From a gamma proteobacterium symbiont of Ctena orbiculata (GTDB lineage: Bacteria > Pseudomonadota > Gammaproteobacteria > Chromatiales > Chromatiaceae), in the NCBI GenBank assembly GCA_003058525.1, contig QBVD01000041.1, forward strand, positions 86,875 through 150,874: a DNA stretch of 64,000 nt, in the 5' to 3' direction. Both the position numbers and the translations under genes were made by a program. The notes under the pieces were generated by a model, which had not been told where the DNA came from, did not search any database, and saw only the letters and a list, made by a program, of their open reading frames with translations. This document shows, piece after piece, positions 45,601-52,295 of the stretch (within the stretch, counting starts at the first letter, position 1; each line of letters starts with the position of its first letter).

Positions 45601-47501
45601 TCCGCCGCCTCTGCGGTCATATTCCGGTGGGTCTGTTCCAGTGACTCGGCCAGCCTGTCACGCTCATCCCTTGTTGCCTTTAGTTCGTCTGTCTGTTGTT
45701 GGCGCTGATCCTCAGCCTCCTGATATCGCTGCTGCAGCTCATCCCGCTCCTTGAGAATAACTTCACGCTCCTCCGCCGATTGACTGCGATAGGTATCCGC
45801 ATCTTGCCGCAGCTGGAGGTTTTCACTCTTCAACGATTCAATCTCAGCGCTGAGCTGAGACCCCTGCTGTTGAGTCTCCTGCTGGCTTTCATTGGCATTT
45901 TCAAGCTGAAACTGCAACTCGGTTATCTGTTCTTTGAGACGACCTTCACTCTCCTCATGCCTGGATTGCAGCAGCTCCAGTTGCCGGTTCAGCCTGTCGC
46001 TCTGCTGCGACGCCGTTTCATGGTTCTGTTTGGCCCTGTCCAGATCAGCCCGGGCGGTCTCAAGGGCCTGTTCCAATTCAGCGACACGGTCCTGCAGGTC
46101 CTGCCGTTCAGCCCCCAGGCTCTCCCCATCTGCAATCCTGGATTGTGCAGTCGCCAGGGATTCTCGCAAGGATGCAACCTCCTGCTGCAAGGCCTGAGCA
46201 TTCTTTGCGCTCTCCTCGCCTGTTTGCATACGACTCTTGGCTACCGCCAGGGCCTGGCGCAACAGTTTGATTTCGGTATGTCTCTGCTCCAGCTCCTGCT
46301 CAAATTGACGATGGGCTTCCGACAACTCATTTTGCAGACGATCGACAACCGATTGTGGCACACCGGTACTCTCGGTGGCGCCATCCTCTTCAGATTCACG
46401 ATTGAAATCGATGACATTGTTCGTTGCCGCCGCATCCCCTTGCTGGCTCATGCCTGCCAGCTCAGCAATCTCCTCCCAGTTGCTCTCGATAACGAAGACC
46501 TCTGCCCCACGTTCAGTCAAAAGGTATGCGGCAGTCGCGGATTGGCCAACCTCCTCGCCATACACGACATAGGCCCGATCGAGGGTAAGACTGGAGGCTT
46601 GAAAGCGCAGGGAGAAAAACGGCAAATTGATCGCCCCCGGGAGATGCCCCTCTTCATACTCCTCTGGGGTACGGACATCCAGCCATAGCGCACCCTTTTC
46701 GATCATCTCAGAGGCACGCTCATAATCTACGGATCTGGAGAGGGGCTGTTTGACCAGTTCAATGAAATCTCTTTTGCTCAACCGCACCAGCACGCCGTCT
46801 GTCATCATGGTAACTGAGCTGCCCCGGGATTTGTTGGAGATCAGCGCTTCCTCTCCAAAGCCCTTGCCGGCATGTAATCTGGCCAGCTCCACAGGAGCAT
46901 GACCGGCTTCAGGGGTGCGCGTGACGCAGCATTCTCCCTTACTGATGAGGTAGAAATAGTCGCCCTCTTCCCCTTGGTTGATAATTACATCACCCTCATC
47001 AACCTTGATCTCCTCCATCCGCATCATGACACGTTGAAGATTTGCGGGGGGTATCTGTTGAAATACCGGAGACTGCAGCAACAGGGTCATCCAATCGTCG
47101 CTGCTCGGCTGCTCGATATCCTTCACCTCGTAGCTGGCACTATGACTACGGGCCAACATATCACTTAATAGACGACTGTCGATGCGTACAAAACTGACGT
47201 TGGTTCTCGCCTGTGCCGAATGTTTTCTCGGCAGCTGATGCGCCAGGGCAAAGCGTGCCGTGGGGGTTCCGCTGCTGATCAGGTCCATCTCTTTCTGCCC
47301 GGAAAGTAGCGCCACTGTCCCGGAGAGCAGATAGACATTCTGATGGTCAGTATCCCCTTCGCGAAAGAGATACTCACTCTTTTTGACCTTCTCTATCACG
47401 ATCTGGCTCAGGAGATGTCCAAGCTGATCTTCTGAAAGGGTATTCAGAGGTACCAGATTCTTCAGTAGGACGTCGTCATTTTTACTGTTGGGCACGGCCA
47501 T
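42630..47501 (-). CDS. Giant cNMP-binding / rhodanese-like / coiled-coil protein
   Basis: 1623 residues with no signal peptide or membrane segment. Residues ~15-130: a cyclic-nucleotide-binding fold (SEYLFREGDTDHQNVYLLSG). ~145-255: a second, better preserved one (VIINQGEEGDYFYLISKGEC, GFGEEALISNKSRGSSVTMM). ~260-350: rhodanese-like domain (ALWLDVRTPEEYEEGHLPGA) whose catalytic Cys loop reads VVYGEEVGQSA, so Cys is Gly and it is probably inactive. ~385-1560: almost unbroken Gln/Glu-rich coiled coil, including an internal 60-residue duplication. The C-terminus has RTSLGRLFRRK, a basic tail. It could be a scaffold whose assembly depends on cNMP. Compact cNMP+rhodanese proteins are known to me; the long coiled-coil fusion is unusual. 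Confidence 0.85.
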   Translation of the reverse strand: MAVPNSKNDDVLLKNLVPLNTLSEDQLGHLLSQIVIEKVKKSEYLFREGDTDHQNVYLLSGTVALLSGQKEMDLISSGTPTARFALAHQLPRKHSAQARTNVSFVRIDSRLLSDMLARSHSASYEVKDIEQPSSDDWMTLLLQSPVFQQIPPANLQRVMMRMEEIKVDEGDVIINQGEEGDYFYLISKGECCVTRTPEAGHAPVELARLHAGKGFGEEALISNKSRGSSVTMMTDGVLVRLSKRDFIELVKQPLSRSVDYERASEMIEKGALWLDVRTPEEYEEGHLPGAINLPFFSLRFQASSLTLDRAYVVYGEEVGQSATAAYLLTERGAEVFVIESNWEEIAELAGMSQQGDAAATNNVIDFNRESEEDGATESTGVPQSVVDRLQNELSEAHRQFEQELEQRHTEIKLLRQALAVAKSRMQTGEESAKNAQALQQEVASLRESLATAQSRIADGESLGAERQDLQDRVAELEQALETARADLDRAKQNHETASQQSDRLNRQLELLQSRHEESEGRLKEQITELQFQLENANESQQETQQQGSQLSAEIESLKSENLQLRQDADTYRSQSAEEREVILKERDELQQRYQEAEDQRQQQTDELKATRDERDRLAESLEQTHRNMTAEAAELEQQLESIQHELTQAHSELQQQQAERQQQADELQTIAEERDRLSESLQQTQQSMAEEAAELERKLESTQHGLSHAQSDLEQQQTEHQLVVSELQNQLQETNQRLEQSSQQADSQISGLLQTQQEIKQQLEAADSAKGALQGERDELQERFNQEHDQVNSLQQELQALDDRRAGLEKELEAVRQAGNDADAQYANAMESLRDDLEEARGTLDRLRQEKQQSDELLGKREQNLENSESRVKELQQSLEEQASHHAGELSDLQQTLESLEQAQREAEEREQQLHQELDALQTQGDEITSRSREELSSLKEQLQQAATDAKQQNEKRVEFEARLEQEHQTVQFLKHSLETAEQAVNQTSNELDEQKQLQQSLEQQLKALEESLQDAEQAKSELRQQQDQQQHEWQENIQAAETQLIEKDQRIEQLGQALEETRSTLKAADQARSELEASQQQLTTDKNGLTQRLEETQAELQQYRERIEATLTDERQTVEQLQQALTAEKASAETAAGSFAELETSHRALTEAKATLEQQLNDQNSELEQQRQQLKDLDSRSEQQQQQEKALSETVEQQQQELEALQQQLQERQQELEQFEQEVQGQADAHQQREQELNQTIGQLQSEMDELHIALAASVEGAEQMVDKRELREVNEALRKAEEKNKALKREVEGLREVQLEMESQLSDDVDNEVHALRVELESERKKREKSEKMARQADVLRREREVQETAIEMLGEDLESLTKERDNLTNQLAEMRNQYTDLVNENDQLHSEMSGMREQVSDSSLADDLFGQMETLRRKAESYERERDDAKAEASKMRREVGELRSVIETYVEQIQDVQSFGVDEQVNALRTELDMVRRQAAADLEHMRTELHAAKSRLGTSENRDVDEVAALQASRQEMVSMQQSLNEKDHLLKMSQSQCRSLEDAIEDRDKEVDQLKRKLELLLRKAGGLDRSSEQIGNSRLVDDSLLLNEAPRQSPTDSGSADSDPKRTSLGRLFRRK
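45331..45690 (-). repeat. 180-bp tandem duplication inside the coiled-coil gene
   Basis: TCCGCCGCCT occurs at 45421 and again at 45601, and the surroundings match at an offset of exactly 180 bases. In protein it gives two 60-residue units, ERDRLAESLEQT...AEAAELEQQLESIQHEL and ERDRLSESLQQT...EEAAELERKLESTQHGL. 60 residues does not equal a whole number of heptads, but hendecad mixes could keep the phase. Unit ends fade gradually, so it is an old event. Confidence 0.8.
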
Positions 47502-47717
47502 TCTTTCAATGCTCAGGAATTTTGATCCTTTGATGAAGGGGTCACATCGCTCCTCTATTTAACGGCACGATATTTCAAAACTGAATGGGTATATTAACCT
47601 TAAACATGGATGAATCTCGACCCGGTTCGCACTAAACAAGAGCGCAAAACCTTAGCCGGAACAAGGTTATGATACAACGATCCAGATCAATTATTTGTAA
47701 CATTGCATAGGTGAAAT

Positions 47718-49256
47718 GTGAAACAGGTAAAAGGCATCATCGCAGCTGGACATTATGAAACCGTTAAGGCGGGGTGCGAGATATTGCGGGAGGGCGGAAA
47801 TGCGTTCGATGCCGTTGTGGCCGCCATGCTGACGGCCTGTGTGGCAGAACCGGTGCTCGCCTCCCCCGGCGGAGGGGGATTTCTCACTGCCAGACCCGCC
47901 CAATCAGACCCGCTTGTCTACGATTTCTTCGCCCAGACGCCGAGACAGATGCTGCCTGAGAGTGAGCTTGGCTTCTATCCGATAGAGGCCGATTTCGGCA
48001 CCGCCAGTCAAACATTCCACATCGGCATGGGCTCGATAGCCACTCCGGGGTTCATCAAGGGTCTTTATGCCATTCATGCGAATCATTGCCGGCTACCCCT
48101 GGACATGCTCTTTCAACCGGCAATCGAACTGGCGGCAAATGGGGTAGCCATCAATCCGTTTCAACACCTGATAACGACCATCATAGCCCCTATTTTGCGC
48201 GCAACCCCAGAAGCCATGGCAATCAACGCCTCTCCGGAGGACCCTGGACGCCTGATCTCCGAGGGTGAGCGGCACCGCCTGCCTGCTTTCTCAGATTTTC
48301 TGAAGATTCTATTGGCTGAGGGGGAAAGGGTATTTTACGAGGGCGAGGCCGGCCGGCAATTGGTCGGTGACTGCCGGGATAAGGGCGGCCATCTGCAAAT
48401 GGATGATCTGCTAGGCTACAAGGTTCTCAGGCGCGCCCCACTGCAATACAGATACCGCAATGCACAAATTTCAACCAACCCACTACCTTCACTCGGCGGC
48501 ACACTGATCGCCTTCTCCCTCGGCTTACTGGCTTCCCACAGGTTTGATTTTCAGGCCGCAGGTAAAGAGAAACATATACGACACCTCGCACATATCATGC
48601 GCTTAACTCAGCTGGCGCGAACAGATCACCACTCAAACATGGACCGCATCCTCGATCCTGAGATTGGTGATCATTTCAGAAAACGTCTTGACAAAGGGGG
48701 ATTGTCCACGCGCGGCACCACCCAGATCAGCGTTGCCGATACGGACGGAAATCTCGCCAGTATGACCCTCTCAAACGGGGAAGGTAGCGGCTATGTCATA
48801 CCAGGCACCGGCATCATGATGAACAATATGTTGGGCGAAGAGGACCTGAATCCGGGCGGGTTCCATCAATGGCCCCTCAACCATCGCCTTGCTTCGATGA
48901 TGGCGCCCACCCTGATCCTGACCGATGAAGGACGGGCGATCGTAATGGGTTCCGGCGGCTCTAACCGGATTCGCAGCGCGATACTGCAAGTGATTATCAA
49001 TCAGCTCGATTTCCGCATGCCCCTGGAACAGGCCATCTCCTTCCCTCGCATCCATTTCGAAAACGAGTTGCTGAGTATGGAACCGGGGATCGATGAGTCA
49101 ATTGCCGCAGCCTTGAAAAACGAATTTCCAAGGCAGCAACACTGGCAAAACAAGAATCTGTTTTTCGGAGGAACCCACTGCGTGGTATTGGATGAAAAAG
49201 GGAACCACATGGGTATAGGCGATGAACGCCGTGGCGGCGTCAGTCTCTCCATATAG
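47718..49256 (+). CDS. ggt: Gamma-glutamyltranspeptidase family protein
   Basis: 512 residues from GTG 47718. N-terminal nucleophile hydrolase that autocleaves before a threonine; the expected site is in STRGTTQISVADTDGNLASM (TTH in E. coli is TTQ here). GGNAFDAVVAAMLTACVAEPV, SPGGGGFLTA, PGTGIMMNNMLGEEDLNPGG and the oxyanion-loop-like VMGSGGSNRI also fit. Unlike periplasmic GGTs there is no signal peptide, so it would be cytosolic and may be a GGT-like acylase/hydrolase. It diverges from the giant coiled-coil gene. Confidence 0.88.
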   Translation: MKQVKGIIAAGHYETVKAGCEILREGGNAFDAVVAAMLTACVAEPVLASPGGGGFLTARPAQSDPLVYDFFAQTPRQMLPESELGFYPIEADFGTASQTFHIGMGSIATPGFIKGLYAIHANHCRLPLDMLFQPAIELAANGVAINPFQHLITTIIAPILRATPEAMAINASPEDPGRLISEGERHRLPAFSDFLKILLAEGERVFYEGEAGRQLVGDCRDKGGHLQMDDLLGYKVLRRAPLQYRYRNAQISTNPLPSLGGTLIAFSLGLLASHRFDFQAAGKEKHIRHLAHIMRLTQLARTDHHSNMDRILDPEIGDHFRKRLDKGGLSTRGTTQISVADTDGNLASMTLSNGEGSGYVIPGTGIMMNNMLGEEDLNPGGFHQWPLNHRLASMMAPTLILTDEGRAIVMGSGGSNRIRSAILQVIINQLDFRMPLEQAISFPRIHFENELLSMEPGIDESIAAALKNEFPRQQHWQNKNLFFGGTHCVVLDEKGNHMGIGDERRGGVSLSI

Positions 49257-49299
49257 CCACTACGGCAGCCACGGCCTGTGAACACTCATTCAACCGGCC

Positions 49300-49869
49300 C
49301 TAGTCAGATCCAAGCAGCTCCTGTTTGAGGGAATTGCTGATTGGAGAATCGCCCAACCATACCATGAGCAATGCTTGATAGAAGTCACCCCCCGGGATGA
49401 CCCCTTTTTCCACACCTTTGATTGTGACGACAGTGCCTTTGCCGGGCATGTAGTCCAGACTGATCAGGTCACCCTTCTGCAAGGTCTGGAACATGGCATT
49501 GAATTGATCGAGACGATCACCAACAGCCTGCAACTTCTCAGGACTGAGATTGGCGCTGAATCCATCATTCCAGCCCTCAACAAATTTCTCTTTTTCAATC
49601 TCAGAGTAGAGAATCTGCATCTGAACACGGGCCGGCCTGTCGACATCGATCACTTCGGCAATGTCACTTGTCGACTGTTGAAGATAGAGCGAGGCCAGAT
49701 AGATCTTGAAAAATACTTTCTTACGAATACCGGCGCCGTTCAAGACCAATGCGGCATTGTCCGCCTCTCTGACGATCTGCTCCGGCAGCGATATTCCAGC
49801 TATTTCTCTGGCTTGGATTGTCATCATGCAGGCCATAAACAGACAGGTAAATACAATTTGTCGCATCAT
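49300..49869 (-). CDS. Chalcone-isomerase-like exported protein
   Basis: 189 residues with a signal peptide (IVFTCLFMACMMTIQA). ISLPEQIV...LVLNGAGIRKKVFFKIYLA and the GWNDGFSANL region match the bacterial chalcone-isomerase-like family (periplasmic, non-enzymatic in plant terms). It typically binds fatty-acid-like ligands in its plant relatives; bacterial role is unknown. Converges on ggt. Confidence 0.87.
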   Translation of the reverse strand: MMRQIVFTCLFMACMMTIQAREIAGISLPEQIVREADNAALVLNGAGIRKKVFFKIYLASLYLQQSTSDIAEVIDVDRPARVQMQILYSEIEKEKFVEGWNDGFSANLSPEKLQAVGDRLDQFNAMFQTLQKGDLISLDYMPGKGTVVTIKGVEKGVIPGGDFYQALLMVWLGDSPISNSLKQELLGSD

Positions 49870-50274
49870 TCATTCATCCTTTGTTCAATGATCCAATCAG
49901 GCTGCCGTTAGCTACTCGAACCCATCATACCGGGATGGACATATACAGCATGACTATCGTTGTTGCGTAGTACGGAAATCGTAAATTTGACATCCGTGAC
50001 CACCAACCACCTATATTTTGCCTGTATCGACTTCAATCGGGTCGATCACACATTTCTCTCGATAAGCGAATCAATCATAGCTTAGTATGTAGCCGGGCTG
50101 CCAAACATGCTTTGCAGTTATCTGTCACTTCATGGCGGAATTACCGTCAATTAGGGGGAAATTAACTGAGATCATGAAAAAACTATACAAAAAACTGTAT
50201 TTTCGTATTTAACTATTTAGAATCTGTGTTATTTTTAACACGCACAACTATTTTCATAAGAAGGAGCAAACCCT
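49870..50274. promoter_or_regulatory. Intergenic region upstream of the HU-like gene
   Basis: 405 bases, increasingly AT-rich toward the HU gene. TTGACA (49987-49992) with TATATT 19 bases later is a loose promoter candidate on the plus strand. GTGTTA-TTTT-TAACAC (50226-50241) is a perfect 6-bp hairpin in the presumptive 5' leader, 34 bases before the start codon; AAGGAG lies just upstream of it. No reading frame is found. Confidence 0.45.
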
Positions 50275-50682
50275 ATGGCCCTCAGAAAAACCACCAAAAA
50301 GACTGCAAAGAAAGCAGCAAAGAAAAAAGTAGCTGCAAAGAAAACAGTCGCAGCACCACGCTTAAAGTCAATCGCAACCAAACAGACAAAGACCCAGATC
50401 ATCGGCGCTATCGCCGAAGACACAGGTCTGTCGAAAAAGGATGTTTACGCAGTATTCGGCTCGTTGGATTCGCTGATTACGCGTCATATGCAGCGCCGGG
50501 GTTCTGGCGAGATTACCATTCCAGACACCGGCATCAAGGTACGCCGGGTTATCAAACCTCGAACCAAGGCACGTATGGGCCGTAATCCCGCTACCGGCGA
50601 AGCCATAAAGATTGCTGCCAAGCCAGCCAAGACCGTCGTCAAGGTGACTGCTCTCAAAGCCTTGAAAGACAAGATCGGTTAA
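50275..50682 (+). CDS. HU/IHF-family DNA-binding protein with histone-like basic N-tail
   Basis: 135 residues. The first ~30 residues are a lysine/alanine-rich tail (KTTKKTAKKAAKKKVAAKKT) like the tails of histone H1 or of Hc1/AlgP-type proteins. From ~38 a HU-like fold follows: KTQIIGAIAEDTGLSKKDVY, then GEITIPDTGIKVRRVIKPRT with RMGRNPATGEAIKIAAK, in which RNPxTGE is the DNA-intercalating tip with its proline. HU proteins of ordinary size are ~90 residues. Likely a nucleoid-compacting protein; the tail would bind DNA or RNA nonspecifically. It stands alone. Confidence 0.9.
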   Translation: MALRKTTKKTAKKAAKKKVAAKKTVAAPRLKSIATKQTKTQIIGAIAEDTGLSKKDVYAVFGSLDSLITRHMQRRGSGEITIPDTGIKVRRVIKPRTKARMGRNPATGEAIKIAAKPAKTVVKVTALKALKDKIG

Positions 50683-50691
50683 TGCCTTACA

Positions 50692-50718
50692 GCTGCCACT
50701 ACGTCCTGTAGTGGCAGC
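50692..50718 (+). terminator. Strong hairpin after the HU-like gene
   Basis: GCTGCCACTAC and GTAGTGGCAGC are perfect 11-bp arms around GTCCT, 9 bases after the stop codon. No T-run follows, so it may stabilise the 3' end or act as a factor-assisted stop. Confidence 0.6.
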
Positions 50719-50792
50719 ATCAACTCACATATTCAGTCTCGCTCACCTACAGCAAACCCTCCACCGAATGCCGTATCTACGGCACACTTTTA

Positions 50793-51302
50793 CTACTGGG
50801 GCAATATCACCAACTCTCGACCCTGCTGTCTCAAGCTGAGATGTTTGAGAAAACTCATACCGAGCAACACCTCATCATCCGGCATGCTTGGCAGGATTGT
50901 AGCCTTCACATCCCGCATCTCGATCGGTCCCAATTGCAGTTGATCGATCTTCGTCAACCAACTGCGCACGACACCGTTAGCAGTTCTGCTTTGCGTCGCT
51001 ATCCCCCGCTGTAACCCCGCCTTGTCCGCGAGAGCGGATGAGACCGCGACATATGTCGCTCCGGTATCGAGCAAAAATGTCACGGCTATACCGTTGATGC
51101 GGCCAGGTGCAACATAGTGTCCTGCACGATTTCGCTGCAGGACAACTGCCACTTTCCCACCGTCATAAGTAGTGACCTTGAGATCCCGGTTTGGATTTTT
51201 CCGCTTATCGAGCCACTGTGAAAACAACAGGGTCAATAACAACAACAGCAGCAGCCAGGCAGCCAGAATCATCCATCGTCCGAACCTCTGACGTTCACTC
51301 AT
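50793..51302 (-). CDS. Retropepsin-like aspartic protease, membrane-anchored
   Basis: About 169 residues from ATG 51302 (AGGGG upstream); ATG 51338 would add 12 residues. One N-terminal transmembrane helix (WMILAAWLLLLLLLTLLFSQ) is followed by a single aspartyl protease domain with VTFLLDTGATYVAVSSALAD (DTGA active site) and EVLLGMSFLKHLSL. This is the TIGR02281/clan AA type that acts as a homodimer in the periplasm. Substrate unknown. Confidence 0.88.
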   Translation of the reverse strand: MSERQRFGRWMILAAWLLLLLLLTLLFSQWLDKRKNPNRDLKVTTYDGGKVAVVLQRNRAGHYVAPGRINGIAVTFLLDTGATYVAVSSALADKAGLQRGIATQSRTANGVVRSWLTKIDQLQLGPIEMRDVKATILPSMPDDEVLLGMSFLKHLSLRQQGRELVILPQ

Positions 51303-51378
51303 TTGACGTATTACCCCTGAGGCAAGGGGCCGTGTCATTTTTTAGTCCGGCAACCAATTATATTGTGTTGATAAACGG

Positions 51379-51990
51379 TTAACGACGGTAGCTTCTGCTG
51401 CCGCCCAGAGCGCGTGACTGATTGGCGACATGACGCCGATAAAAGGCCAACGCACTGTTGCCATTGGCCGACACATCAAATACCTTCCAGCCGGCATCAC
51501 TGCGGTAGAAACGAAAATCCAACGATGCCGGATAACCGCCGGCCTGCAAAATACCAACCCTTACTTTCACCTCATTATCAGCGACCCGCCGTGGCCGAAA
51601 GAAACGTACATCCTGATTATCATAGCTTGAGAGTCTCTTGCTGAGGGTACCGAGCAGCATCTCTTTAATCTTCTGAGCCAACGCCTGGCGCTGCTGATCA
51701 TTCATATGCCGATTCATGGGACCCGCCGCCCAGGTCGCCATATAGGCAAAATCAAAATAGGGTGCAACTTCACGCTCCAGAAACGCCGAAATCTGCTGTG
51801 GTTGGGGGCTATCCGATGTACGAAGAAATCTCAGCAGTTTCGTCATCCCTTCGCGCAACAGGGTATCGGGCCCCACCTCCTGGTACACAGGGGCCTGTAG
51901 TCGCGATGCCGGGTAGTTGTAACCAGGGGCTGCCTGCACCGATGCAGCAAACAGACTCAATGTGGTAATGGCCATTAATACTCTTTTCAT
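51379..51990 (-). CDS. MlaC/Ttg2D-family phospholipid-binding protein
   Basis: 203 residues from ATG 51990, with GGAGGAG just upstream; the frame is open to 52107 without homology. Signal peptide (MAITTLSLFAASVQA). FLEREVAPYFDFAYMATWAA and VRFFRPRRVADNEVKVRVGI match the MlaC fold (periplasmic lipid shuttle), though no mla ABC genes are near and the family is often duplicated. Probably co-transcribed with the retropepsin gene. Confidence 0.82.
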   Translation of the reverse strand: MKRVLMAITTLSLFAASVQAAPGYNYPASRLQAPVYQEVGPDTLLREGMTKLLRFLRTSDSPQPQQISAFLEREVAPYFDFAYMATWAAGPMNRHMNDQQRQALAQKIKEMLLGTLSKRLSSYDNQDVRFFRPRRVADNEVKVRVGILQAGGYPASLDFRFYRSDAGWKVFDVSANGNSALAFYRRHVANQSRALGGSRSYRR

Positions 51991-52295
51991 ATCTCCTCCG
52001 TCAGGGTGATTGGAACGTCTTTGCGTCCTCCAGGTGAGAGTGCCTACTGCTGATCGCAAAATCAAGCATATCAGCAGGTTGATATTTGAATACCTCCGAT
52101 ACAGCATCTGTCCGAAGTCTTACCATCCCGGGCTTGGCCGATGTCTACCCGTGGATTCAACCCATTACTGTGAATGCACACCATTCACCGTGAATCTAAA
52201 CAACTTGAAAATCATTTAGTACCTGGTGAAATAATTACTGATTTCTATCGATACACAAAGATGACTTCCGCAATGGATCAAACCCCACGCAATCA
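51991..52295. other. Gap between cbbO and MlaC-like gene
   Basis: 305 bases upstream of the MlaC-like gene. It contains two inverted repeats: CTGCTGAT / ATCAGCAG (52047-52077, 8-bp arms) and GTGAAT / ATTCAC (52170-52188). Either could be an operator or an RNA hairpin for the MlaC-like gene. No reading frame is called. Confidence 0.45.
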
